Below, piece by piece: positions 8,423 through 16,166 of a stretch of 64,000 nucleotides of DNA. The DNA is taken from assembly GCF_014645835.1 (NCBI RefSeq), contig NZ_BMMM01000023.1, forward strand, positions 2,490 to 66,489. The letters are read 5' to 3'. The stretch comes from Streptomyces albiflavescens. GTDB lineage: Bacteria > Actinomycetota > Actinomycetes > Streptomycetales > Streptomycetaceae. Numbering within the stretch: the first letter of the stretch is position 1; the number at the start of each line of letters is the position of its first letter. The position numbers and the translations under genes were made by a program. The notes under the pieces were generated by a model that made no database searches, had not been told where the DNA came from, and saw nothing but the letters and a program-made list of their open reading frames with translations.

Positions 8423-10153
8423 GTGTTGGAGGAGATGCGGATACGGTCGCTCGGAGTCATCGACGACGCGGTCGTCGAGCTGTCGCCCGGCTTCACCGCC
8501 GTGACCGGTGAGACCGGCGCGGGCAAGACGATGGTGGTCACCAGCCTCGGGCTGCTGCTGGGCGGGCGCGCGGACCCGGCCCTCGTACGGATCGGCGCCA
8601 AGAACGCCGTCGTGGAGGGGCGGATCGCCCTGCCCACGGGCGGGACGGCCGTCGTACGGGCCGAGGAGGCCGGAGCCGAGCTCGACGACGGGGCGCTGCT
8701 GATCAGCCGTACCGTTTCGGCAGAGGGGCGGTCGCGGGCGCACTTGGGCGGGCGTTCCGTACCGGTGGGTGTGCTCGCCGAGCTCGCCGACGAGCTCGTC
8801 GCCGTGCACGGGCAGACCGACCAGCAGGGGCTGCTCAAGCTGTCCCGGCAACGGCAGGCGCTCGACCGGTACGCGGGCGACGCGGTCGCCGGGCCGCTCG
8901 CCAAGTACTCGGGCGCCTACCGGCGGCTGCGCGCCATCTCGGCCGAGCTGGACGAGATCACCACGCGCGCGCGTGAGCGGGCTCAGGAAGCCGACATGCT
9001 GCGCTTCGGGCTCGACGAGATCGCGGCGGTCGAGCCGCGGGCGGGCGAGGACGTGGAGCTGGCCGCCGAGGCCGAGCGTCTCGGCCATGCGGAGGCGCTC
9101 GCGTCGGCCGCCACGGCCGCGCACGCCGCGCTCGCGGGCAATCCCGAGGACCCGGAGGGCATCGACGCCACCACGCTCGTCGCGGGGGCGCACCGGGCCC
9201 TGGAGGCCGTCCGGTCGCACGACTCCGCCCTGGCCGCGCTGTCCGGGCGGATCGGGGAGATCGGCATTCTGCTGGGCGATGTGGCGGGCGAATTGGCGGG
9301 GTACGCCGACGACCTCGACGCCGATCCCCTGCGGCTCGCGGCGGTCGAGGAGCGCCGCGCCGCGCTCACCCAGCTGACCCGGAAGTACGGCGAGGACATC
9401 AACGCCGTACTGGCGTGGGCCGAGCAGAGTGCCACGCGGCTCACCGAACTCGACGGCGACGACGAGCGGATCGACGAGCTGACCGCCGAGCGGGACGCGC
9501 TGCGGACCGAACTGGGCGGGCTGGCCCAGGCGTTGACGGACGCGCGCACGGAGGCCGCCGAGCGGTTCGCCGCCGCCGTGACCGCCGAGCTGGCCTCGCT
9601 CGCCATGCCGCACGCGCGCGTGTCGTTCGAGATCCGGCAGACCGACGACCCGGAGGGTGTGGGCGTCGGCGGGCGCACGGTCGCGTACGGGCCCGCCGGC
9701 GTCGACGAGGTCGAGCTGCTGCTCGCCCCGCATCCCGGGGCGCCGCCGCGGCCGATCGCCAAGGGGGCATCCGGCGGTGAGCTGTCGCGTGTGATGCTGG
9801 CGGTGGAGGTCGTGTTCGCGGGTACGGATCCTGTGCCGACGTATTTGTTCGACGAGGTCGACGCGGGGGTCGGCGGCAAGGCCGCGGTCGAGATCGGACG
9901 GCGGTTGGCGCGGCTGGCGAAGACCGCGCAGGTGGTCGTGGTGACGCATCTGCCGCAGGTGGCCGCGTTCGCCGACCGGCAGTTGCTCGTCGAGAAGACC
10001 AACGACGGGTCGGTGACCCGGTCCGGGGTCAAGGTCCTGGAGGGCGAGGAACGGATCCGTGAGCTGTCCCGGATGCTTGCGGGGCAGGAGGACTCGGAGA
10101 CGGCTCGGGCGCATGCGGAGGAGTTGCTGGCTACGGCTCGGGCCGACGGGTAG
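8423..10153 (+). CDS. recN: DNA repair protein RecN
   Basis: A 576-residue SMC-like ATPase. Walker A GETGAGKT is at residues 29-36; a long helical coiled-coil region rich in Glu, Ala and Arg occupies about 160-360; the C-terminal half has the signature GASGGELSRVMLA, Walker B YLFDEVDAGVGG and VVVTHLPQVAAFAD. RecN acts in double-strand break repair, holding DNA ends. The GTG at 8423 (VLEEMRIRSLG) is chosen because AAGG lies 8 nt upstream; GTG 8417 and ATG 8435 are alternatives in the same frame. It closes the tlyA-nadK-recN block. Confidence 0.93.
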   Translation: MLEEMRIRSLGVIDDAVVELSPGFTAVTGETGAGKTMVVTSLGLLLGGRADPALVRIGAKNAVVEGRIALPTGGTAVVRAEEAGAELDDGALLISRTVSAEGRSRAHLGGRSVPVGVLAELADELVAVHGQTDQQGLLKLSRQRQALDRYAGDAVAGPLAKYSGAYRRLRAISAELDEITTRARERAQEADMLRFGLDEIAAVEPRAGEDVELAAEAERLGHAEALASAATAAHAALAGNPEDPEGIDATTLVAGAHRALEAVRSHDSALAALSGRIGEIGILLGDVAGELAGYADDLDADPLRLAAVEERRAALTQLTRKYGEDINAVLAWAEQSATRLTELDGDDERIDELTAERDALRTELGGLAQALTDARTEAAERFAAAVTAELASLAMPHARVSFEIRQTDDPEGVGVGGRTVAYGPAGVDEVELLLAPHPGAPPRPIAKGASGGELSRVMLAVEVVFAGTDPVPTYLFDEVDAGVGGKAAVEIGRRLARLAKTAQVVVVTHLPQVAAFADRQLLVEKTNDGSVTRSGVKVLEGEERIRELSRMLAGQEDSETARAHAEELLATARADG

Positions 10154-10421
10154 CCGTCGGCGGGCCTTCTTCTGCGCCGCTCCGCGACGGGGCTTCGACC
10201 GCTTCACGGTGCGGCTTTGATCGCTCCGTGGTCTGGTCTTCGCCGGTCTGTGTCTGGTCTCCGCCGGTCCTGTGGTCTGGTCTTCGCCGGTCTGTGTCTG
10301 GTCTCCGCCGCTCCGTGGTCTGATCTCCGTCGGTCCGCGGCGGGTTTCCCGCCCGGCTCCCGTCGACCGTTCCGCAGTCCCTGTATCCGGCCCGCTCCGT
10401 GGGCCCCTTAGGGTTTCCGGG
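10154..10421. repeat. Gene-free stretch with 44-bp tandem repeats
   Basis: Two near-identical 44-bp units begin at 10228 and 10272 (each starting GTGGTCTGGTCTTCGCCGG), and a diverged third begins at 10315. Related GTCTCCGCCGG blocks extend to about 10345. Open frames through here are repetitive and lack start signals. I see no gene between recN and the ATG at 10422. Confidence 0.6.
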
Positions 10422-10873
10422 ATGAGCATATTTGTGGGCCGGGGTGCCGCATTCAGCACGGCTGCGGCGGTCACCCGAGCGGGAATCGCCGCCCTGCGTT
10501 CCAAGGCGCCGGGCGGGCCCGCCCGTTGGGAGCGCAAGAACTTCGCCGGGCGCACCGTCGAGCTGTACGCGGGCCCCGCGGCGGCTGTGGGAGCGGCGCT
10601 CGGGGCCGCGCGGGTCCGGCCTGCCGCCGGGTTCGCGGTCGCGGCCGCCGGTGCGTGTGGCGCGTACGACGATGTCGTGGGCGTGGATGACCCCCGGCGT
10701 GGGTTCCGGGCGCACTTCGGGGCTCTGCGGGACGGTGACGTCTTGCGCAGCCAAGCGTCGGTAGCACTCGACCGCGAAGAAGCCGCGCCCCCTGCGGGAA
10801 GGATCTCCGTCTCGATGTTGCCGCAGGCTGTACCGAGGATTCATGGCGCGAGACGCGAACGGGTGTACGAAAC

Positions 10874-10930
10874 CCTCATCTAGCCCCCTGAACAGCGAAG
10901 TTATTACCGCATGAGCAAGGATTGACTCAC
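10874..10930 (+). repeat. 57-bp direct repeat, left copy
   Basis: The sequence runs from CCTCATCTAGCCCCCTGAAC through the shared core GCGAAGTTATTAC to ATTGACTCAC. It aligns without gaps to 13979-14035 at 44 of 57 positions. Confidence 0.7.
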
Positions 10931-11009
10931 CATCATGGCCACGTCGTCGCGCAGGACCGCGTCGGCAGGAGATCTGCAAGGCGGCGTCGAAGGCCCATGC
11001 CCCCGCTGT

Positions 11010-12278
11010 CTACCCGTCACGGTTTCCCGGCTGATCAAGTCCGGGCGGGCACGGTAGTCGGCCAGTTTGACGTGACTGGGCGTCTTTCCCTTCGCCTCGT
11101 CGGCGGGCGAGGTACCAACGTCGGCCAGTGGCAAAGGCGCGCCGTGCCGTGCGTACGGCAGCGATCTGGGTGGCAATGTGGAGTTGGTGGTGCCAGGGGC
11201 TCTGGCCGCCGTGGCGTACCGACATGGCGTGCGCGAACGCCACAGCGTCGCGGTCGATGTACTGGTCCAAGTGCTCGAACCACGCCATGCTCGTACGCGA
11301 GGCCGCCTGCACCGGATGGAGTTCCACGCGGCGATGGCGGTCGTACTCCCGCAAGGCGTCCTCCACGTCAAGGTATTTCTGCAGGCTGTGTGCAAGGACG
11401 ATCGCGTCGATGATCGCCAGTCTGGTGCCCGACCCCAGCGTGAAGTGGGTGGTGTGGGCAGCGTCGCCGACGAGCACCGTCGTGCCGTGGTACCAGGTCT
11501 CGTTGGTCACGTGCGCGAAGCGCTGCCAGTGCGCCGGCGCGCCCCGTGATCGACTGATCAAGCGGTGGCCGTCGAGTGCGCGCTTGAAGGTGTCCTCCAG
11601 CAGTCGCACTCCCTGGTCGCGGCCGAGCACGTCGAGTCCCAGACTGTGCCAGGTCTGCGGTGAGCATTCGACGATGCAGGTGCTGATTCCCGCGACCGAG
11701 GGGTAGGCGTGAAACCAGATCCATCCCGCGGACGTCTGCTCGAAGCTGAACACGAAGCTGCGGAACGCCTGGTCCGTGCCGAGCCAGATGTAGGGATTGA
11801 GACCGACTTCAATGCGAGTTCCGAACGCTGCGCTCTGTCCCCGGATCCCGCTGTTCGCACCGTCGGCGGCAACGAGAAGGTCCGCTTCGGGAAGCGTCGA
11901 GTGATCTGCAACGCGGTGGCCATACTGGACGTCGACGCCGAGCTGCGAGGCACGCCGGGCCAGGACGTCGAGCAACGCAGATCGGCTGATGCTGTATCCG
12001 TAACCCCCGAAGTGCGCCGTCTGCTCGCCGCCCGAGCCGCGCACACGCACCTCCTGGTCCTGCCACAGCACGGACCTGGCGGTGACCTCCCGCGCGCTTT
12101 CGGGATCGTTGCGATAGAGGACGTCCAACAGGTCGTCCCAGTACACGACGCCCCAGCCGTAGGTGGCCGCCGGCGGGTCACGGTCGTACACGGTGATCTC
12201 GTGCCCGGCATCGCGCAACTTGGCCGAGATCGCGAAGTACAGCCCCGCAGGCCCCGCACCGACGCACACGATCCTCAC
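11010..12278 (-). CDS. FAD-dependent monooxygenase (PHBH fold, salicylyl/anthraniloyl-CoA hydroxylase-like)
   Basis: A 422-residue flavoprotein. The N-terminus MRIVCVGAGPAGLYFAISAKL is the GxGxxG dinucleotide fold. GWGVVYWDDLLDVLYRNDPE near residue 42 resembles the N-terminal domain of salicylyl-CoA 5-hydroxylases. ADLLVAADGANSGIR is the DG motif and VLVGDAAHTTHFTLGSGTRLAIIDA is the GD motif that binds FAD ribose. It probably hydroxylates an aromatic substrate with NAD(P)H and O2; the substrate is unknown. It lies inside the 3.3-kb insertion, downstream of and on the same strand as the Gly-rich gene. The C-terminal 30 residues are basic and atypical. A missing CoA-reductase half means it is not the fused bifunctional form. 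Confidence 0.8.
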   Translation of the reverse strand: MRIVCVGAGPAGLYFAISAKLRDAGHEITVYDRDPPAATYGWGVVYWDDLLDVLYRNDPESAREVTARSVLWQDQEVRVRGSGGEQTAHFGGYGYSISRSALLDVLARRASQLGVDVQYGHRVADHSTLPEADLLVAADGANSGIRGQSAAFGTRIEVGLNPYIWLGTDQAFRSFVFSFEQTSAGWIWFHAYPSVAGISTCIVECSPQTWHSLGLDVLGRDQGVRLLEDTFKRALDGHRLISRSRGAPAHWQRFAHVTNETWYHGTTVLVGDAAHTTHFTLGSGTRLAIIDAIVLAHSLQKYLDVEDALREYDRHRRVELHPVQAASRTSMAWFEHLDQYIDRDAVAFAHAMSVRHGGQSPWHHQLHIATQIAAVRTARRAFATGRRWYLARRRGEGKDAQSRQTGRLPCPPGLDQPGNRDG

Positions 12279-12418
12279 CGCTACCCACCGCCCCGACTAT
12301 CAGTCGGATGGGAGGCCTGCCGCTTCAGACGGGTCCGGATGCCCGAGGTGTCCGGGCATCCGGATTCGGCACTCACGAAACTGCCGAACGTTGATCGCGA
12401 GCTCACTGCGCTGGAGCG

Positions 12419-12913
12419 TCAGTAGCCGTGCCCGCCACCGCCGTGGTCACCACCGCCGTACCCGCCACCGCCGTGGTCACCACCGCCGTACCCGCCACCG
12501 CCGTGGTCACCACCGCCGTACCCGCCACCGCCGTGGTCACCACCGCCGTACCCGCCACCGCCGCGGTCTCCCCAGCCCCAGCCGTCACCGGAGTGGCCGC
12601 GATCTCCCCAGCCCCAGCCGTCACCGGAGTGGCCGCGGTCTCCCCAGCCCCAGCCGTCACCGGAGTGGCCGCGGTCTCCCCAGCCCCAGCCGCCACCATA
12701 GAAGCAGCGGTCTCCCCAACCCCAGCCCCAGCCGTCACCGTAGAAGCAGCGATCTCCCAGGCCCTTGCTGTCGTGGGAGGGAGCCGAAGCGACATGGGAC
12801 GACGAGGGGAAAGCGGCCGCGCTGGCAGCGCCGGCTCCGGCCGCGATGGCAAAGATGGGTGCCGTGCAGATCACAGCGGCTATCCGCCGCATCCTGCCCG
12901 TAGTTGCGCGCAT
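12419..12913 (-). CDS. Secreted glycine-rich tandem-repeat protein
   Basis: A 164-residue protein. The ATG at 12913 follows GGGGGA about 6 nt upstream. Residues 1-35 form a Sec signal peptide (basic MRATTGRMRR, hydrophobic core, AxA-type sites in GAASAAA). The mature chain is entirely repetitive: two CFYG-containing units, then three 12-residue units of the type DGWGWGDRGHSG, then four and a half 10-residue units of the type GGGGYGGGDH, ending GGHGY. At DNA level the units are 36 and 30 bp and nearly identical. No catalytic domain is present. The composition suggests a low-complexity extracellular or surface protein, possibly metal-binding or self-assembling (inference). A longer upstream frame to 13168 lacks these signals. 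Confidence 0.75.
   Translation of the reverse strand: MRATTGRMRRIAAVICTAPIFAIAAGAGAASAAAFPSSSHVASAPSHDSKGLGDRCFYGDGWGWGWGDRCFYGGGWGWGDRGHSGDGWGWGDRGHSGDGWGWGDRGHSGDGWGWGDRGGGGYGGGDHGGGGYGGGDHGGGGYGGGDHGGGGYGGGDHGGGGHGY
12431..12567. repeat. 30-bp tandem repeat, 4.5 copies
   Basis: Exact 30-bp units start at 12431, 12461, 12491 and 12521 (each beginning CCCGCCACCGCCGTGGTCAC), followed by a partial unit. They encode GGGGYGGGDH on the minus strand. Confidence 0.9.
12568..12753. repeat. 36-bp tandem repeat, about 5 copies
   Basis: Units beginning CTCCCCAGCCCCAGCCGTCA start at 12568, 12604 and 12640 and are almost identical. Two diverged units follow, from 12676 and 12712. They encode the DGWGWGDRGHSG units on the minus strand. 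Confidence 0.85.
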
Positions 12914-13100
12914 GATGTCCCCCTTCCGGGGGTCGCAACAGGGATCTCGGGCGCTCAGGGGGGAACGCCCATAGGCGCCAGATCCTGCGCGCGGGTCTGA
13001 CGCGTGGTGATCCACCCGCCGGACCTGCTGAACCACGTCCCAGCATTTTCCAAGCAGGCTTACGGATCTTACTATTGAGTACAAGACGGAGCATACAGTA

Positions 13101-13117
13101 CGAAACGCACCGTTTCG
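13101..13117. promoter_or_regulatory. Candidate TetR operator
   Basis: CGAAACGCACCGTTTCG is a perfect inverted repeat with 7-base arms and a 3-base spacer. It lies between the divergent Gly-rich and TetR genes in an AT-richer intergenic region, which fits autoregulation and control of the divergent gene. Confidence 0.55.
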
Positions 13118-13182
13118 CCAATATAGGGCCACTTTCAGGGCAAAATCAACGGGGCGCCAGTGGCTCACAAGGGAGACATGCG

Positions 13183-13872
13183 GTGGACACTCCCAGGCGG
13201 CAAGACGGCCGCCAGAGCGCTTTGGCTCCTGAGTACGCCGCCCAGCCCGACCACATCGCGCCTGACTCGCGTCGGCGTCGCCGGGAATCTCACGAAGCCG
13301 TGCTCCGAGCCACGAAAGACCTCCTCAGCGAGGTCGGATACCAGCGGCTAACCTTCGAAGGCATCGCCCGGCGGGCCGGAGTCAGCAAGGCCACCATCTA
13401 TCGGTGGTGGCCGAACAAGGCCGCACTCGTGATCGAGGCCCTCAGCGGGGAAGTCCCCCTGCCTCCCATCCACGAGACCGGCGACCTCGAAGCCGACCTC
13501 CGCACGGCCGTCCGTCTCACTATCGAGCTCGTCTCCGCCATGCCCACTTGCCTGATACTCCCGGCGCTGCTCGCCGACGTGATCGAGGATCCCACCGGCA
13601 CCGGAGCCTTCGCCGAGCTCATCGAACCCCGCCGCGCGTCGGTCGTGAAGCTGCTGGAGCGGGCCCGCCTCGAAGGCCGGTTGCCGCCGGACACCGATAC
13701 CTCACTGATGGTCGACATCTACTCCGGAACCGTCGTGTACCTGGCCGCGGTGAACCGCATACCGCCGGGCGAGGCGGTGGTGGGCCAGCTTGTCAGCCTC
13801 CTGTTGCACGGCCACCTCCCGGTCTCGAAGGGACCCGCCCCCGCAGACCGGGAAGAATCGCCAGGCGCGTGA
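13183..13872 (+). CDS. TetR/AcrR family transcriptional regulator
   Basis: A 229-residue regulator. After a polar 30-residue leader the helix-turn-helix domain reads VLRATKDLLSEVGYQRLTFEGIARRAGVSKATIYRWWPNKAALVIEAL, a clear TetR_N pattern with YRWW in the recognition helix region. The C-terminal domain (about 100-210) resembles TetR_C ligand-binding domains and is mostly helical. The GTG at 13183 follows GGGAG about 8 nt upstream; the frame from 13075 would start inside the promoter region and is rejected. It sits divergent from the Gly-rich protein gene with the palindrome at 13101 between, and within the inserted island. Confidence 0.85.
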   Translation: MDTPRRQDGRQSALAPEYAAQPDHIAPDSRRRRRESHEAVLRATKDLLSEVGYQRLTFEGIARRAGVSKATIYRWWPNKAALVIEALSGEVPLPPIHETGDLEADLRTAVRLTIELVSAMPTCLILPALLADVIEDPTGTGAFAELIEPRRASVVKLLERARLEGRLPPDTDTSLMVDIYSGTVVYLAAVNRIPPGEAVVGQLVSLLLHGHLPVSKGPAPADREESPGA

Positions 13873-13978
13873 GTCGGCCGCGCAGAAGTCGCCTCCTGCT
13901 GGAACGCTCCCTGTCGATGGCGCCGTAGGCCGAACCGAGCACGCACGGCGAGGGGCGACGCCGCAGTCAACGGGATGA

Positions 13979-14035
13979 CCTCATCCAGCGCCCTGACCTG
14001 CGAAGTTATTACTGCTTGAACGGCGGTTGACTGAA
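13979..14035 (+). repeat. 57-bp direct repeat, right copy at insertion junction
   Basis: Same orientation as 10874-10930, sharing GCGAAGTTATTAC and the TTGACT near the end. Base 14036 is the first base of the resumed MraY-like frame, so this copy marks the right end of the island. Confidence 0.7.
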
Positions 14036-14482
14036 GTGACCAGGGGGGCGGTCAAGTTGTTCGGGATCTCGGCAGCCGGGCTGGTGGCGGGGGCGATGCT
14101 CAAGGAGCGGCTCCTGGACAAGCTGCTCGCGGGTGTCGTGATCGCCGGGACCGCGCACTTCGTCAACCTTGTGGATGTGCGGCCCGGGCGGGCCGCCGGT
14201 GCCGTGCTCGCCCTGGGCGCGCCCGGGGTGCTGCGCGGCGAAACCGCCGGGCAGTTGTCCGCCGCGGCCATGGGGGCCGCCGCGGCTGTGCTCCCCGACG
14301 ACCTCGGTGAGCGCGCGATGATCGGCGACACCGGCGCACACGCGCTCGGCGCCGCCCTGGGCACCGCCATCGCCGCGGGCAACGGCCGCGCGGGGCTCAT
14401 CGCCCACGCCGCGGCACTGGTGGCCGCGGCGGCATACGGGGAGAAGGCCAGTGATGCGGCGCGCTCGCTGGGGCGGGGGTGA

Positions 14483-15017
14483 TGGTCTGTGTGAGCGGTG
14501 TGCTCTGTAGGAGCGTCGCGGGTGATGACCTGTGCGACCGGCGTGCACTGTACGAGCGCGGCGCTCTGTACGGTCTCCGCGCTCCGTGCATGGACCCGGG
14601 CTCCGTGCGTGCACCCGGGCTCCGTTCCGGGCGTGCCCCTGACCGCGGGCGGCGCCTCTGAGGGCCGGGCAACCCCACCCCACCCCACCCCACCCCACCC
14701 CACCCGGCCGGCCCGCCGACCAGGTCGGAAGCTTGCCATCACGCGCCCCGGCGCGTTGACGACGGTAAGCACGCGCCCTCCAGTGCCCAACCCTCGAACT
14801 CCACCCAAAACGACCGCACTTCTCACTCGTGTGAGTGACTACCCCCGGCGAGTTGCCCCAGTCTTCGCGACCATCGTCCGGCGGCGGTCCCGGAACACCC
14901 GTGCGGCCTGGCATCCTTGGCGGAGTACGCGGAGCACGACGTGCGGTACACCCCCCTGCGCGATCCTTCTGTAGTTTCTTCGTGACCGTCCGACGCCGAA
15001 TCAGGAGCCCCGGCCAC
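14483..15017. other. Gene-free stretch with ACCCC microsatellite
   Basis: No convincing gene is visible. Bases 14672-14705 hold about seven tandem ACCCC units. Before them are imperfect repeats around CTGTACGAGCGCGGCG and CCCGGGCTCCG. The right side contains the leader of the glycosyltransferase gene and an AGGAG ribosome binding site at 15003-15007. Confidence 0.6.
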
Positions 15018-16154
15018 GTGAGCCACGTGAGCAGCCACTCACCGCACGGCCAGTTGCCGCTGCGCACCGTGCAGGTGCTCGGCGGCGGCAGCGCGGGCAG
15101 CAGTGCGCATGTGCGGTCGCTGGCTTCGGGGCTCGTCGCCCGGGGTGTGCGGGTGACTGTGTGCGCCCCCGCCGAGGCCGATCGGGTGTACGGGTTCACC
15201 GGCGTGGGCGCGCAGCACGTTGCGGTGCCGCGCAGCAGCGACCCGGCCTCCGTGGCCGCGCTGCGGACCGCCTGCGCGGACGCCGACCTGGTGCACGCGC
15301 ACGGGCTGCACGCGGCGCTGCGGGCCGCGCTCGCGCTGAGCGGGCGGCGCGTGCCGCTCGTCGTCACCTGGCACACGCGCTCACACGCGGAGGGGGCGCG
15401 GGCCCATCTGCTGCGGCTCCTCGAGCGGCGGGTCGCCAGGGCCGCCGCCGTGGTGCTCGGGACCTCGTCCGACCTCGTGGACCGCGCTCGCAGCAGGGGA
15501 GCGCGCGACGCACGGCTCGCCGCCGTCGCGTTCCCCGCCCCGCGCACGCCCCTCGAGCAAGGTGACCCCGACCGACTGCGGCACAAGGCGCTGGCCGAAC
15601 TCGGCGCCACCGACCGGCCGTTGCTCATGGCCGTCGGCTCGCTCGACCGGCATCGTGGTTACGACACCCTGCTGGACGCCGCGCGCGCCTGGCGTCGCCT
15701 CGATCCCCTGCCGCTGCTCGTGATCGCGGGGGAGGGGCCGCTGCGGACGGTTCTGCAGCGCCGTATCGAGGACGAAGGGCTGCCCGCCCGGCTGATCGGC
15801 CGGCGCGAGGACATCACGGAGCTCCTCGCGGCCGCCGATCTCGCACTGTTGACCAGCAGTTGGGAATCCCGCTCGGTACTCGCGCAAGAGGCCCTCCACG
15901 CGCGCGTGCCGCTGGTCGCGACCGCGGTCGGCGGCATCCCCGAACTGGTCGGCGACGCAGCCGAACTCGTCCCGTACGGCGACGCCCAGGCGCTCGCGGA
16001 CGCGGTCGTACGCCTCCTCGGCGACCCCGGGCACCGGGAACTCCTCAAGGCGAAGGGCGCTCGACAGGCCGCCGCCTGGCCCACCGAGGACGAGACCGTT
16101 GCTCAAGTACTGAGCGTCTACGACGAGTTGACCCAGTCCAAGCCCCTTGGCTAG
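15018..16154 (+). CDS. Glycosyltransferase family 4 protein
   Basis: A 378-residue GT-B enzyme. The N-terminal Rossmann half carries TVQVLGGGSAGSSAHVRSLASGL and VHAHGLHAALRAAL with VVTWHTRSH. The C-terminal half has VGSLDRHRGYDTLLDA, VIAGEGPLR and the EX7E-like stretch SSWESRSVLAQEALHARVPLVATAVGGIPELV, which binds the donor phosphate. The sugar and acceptor are unknown; cytoplasmic or membrane-associated action is expected. The GTG at 15018 follows AGGAG with 10 nt spacing. Its position just after the broken MraY-like gene suggests the two acted together in a cell-envelope glycan pathway (inference). Confidence 0.85.
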   Translation: MSHVSSHSPHGQLPLRTVQVLGGGSAGSSAHVRSLASGLVARGVRVTVCAPAEADRVYGFTGVGAQHVAVPRSSDPASVAALRTACADADLVHAHGLHAALRAALALSGRRVPLVVTWHTRSHAEGARAHLLRLLERRVARAAAVVLGTSSDLVDRARSRGARDARLAAVAFPAPRTPLEQGDPDRLRHKALAELGATDRPLLMAVGSLDRHRGYDTLLDAARAWRRLDPLPLLVIAGEGPLRTVLQRRIEDEGLPARLIGRREDITELLAAADLALLTSSWESRSVLAQEALHARVPLVATAVGGIPELVGDAAELVPYGDAQALADAVVRLLGDPGHRELLKAKGARQAAAWPTEDETVAQVLSVYDELTQSKPLG

Positions 16155-16166
16155 GGGACGTCCGGG

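Larger units (their letters stand above)
10742..14035. mobile_element. Inserted island carrying monooxygenase, Gly-rich protein and TetR genes
   Basis: Both flanks match one gene that is continuous when these bases are removed, so the segment is an insertion. The junction shows at most a GT duplication. A 57-base sequence at 10874-10930 is repeated in the same orientation at 13979-14035, the second copy abutting the right junction. The left end (CAGCCAAGCGTCGGT, from 10748) matches the inverse of the right end (CAGTCAACCGCCGTT) at 11 of 15 positions, like terminal inverted repeats. No intact transposase or integrase is present. Minus-strand sequence around 10780-10870 faintly recalls a transposase but carries no convincing domain. 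The mechanism is therefore unresolved. Confidence 0.6.
10422..14482 (+). pseudogene. MraY/WecA-like membrane protein gene, split by a 3.3-kb insertion
   Basis: The 5' part (10422-10741, from ATG) encodes MSIFVGRGAAF onward, with ARWERKNFAGRTVELYAGPAA, GACGAYDDVVG and GFRAHFGALRDGDV. The 3' part (14036-14482) resumes with VTRGAVKLFGISAAGLVAG, then NLVDVRPGRAAG and MIGDTGAHALGAALG. Together these give the DD, NLxD and GDTG landmarks of the MraY/WecA phosphoglycosyl transferase superfamily in the right order, about 255 residues. Joining GAC-GT at 10741 to GT-GACC at 14036 restores a continuous DGDVTRGAV frame. The native gene would probably be a polytopic membrane protein of unknown substrate. 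In the present state the 5' frame runs into insert sequence and stops at 10883; the 3' part could only be expressed from a TTG at 14027. Confidence 0.8.

Noticed and set aside
10780..10870. IS3-type OrfA remnant in the left end of the island
   Set aside because: With a frameshift the minus strand gives ETEIL and FFAVE, recalling the end of IS3 OrfA proteins, but the match is too short and needs invented frameshifts.
10131..10979. A 282-codon minus-strand frame over recN's end and the broken gene
   Set aside because: It is built from 44-bp repeats and the antisense of the MraY-like 5' half, and no domain is visible.
12431..12753. CRISPR array
   Set aside because: The 30- and 36-bp repeats are contiguous without unique spacers and are translated as protein repeats. 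No cas genes are present.
14672..14705. Telomere- or recombination-related ACCCC repeat
   Set aside because: A simple 5-base microsatellite of about seven units has no context suggesting more than slippage.
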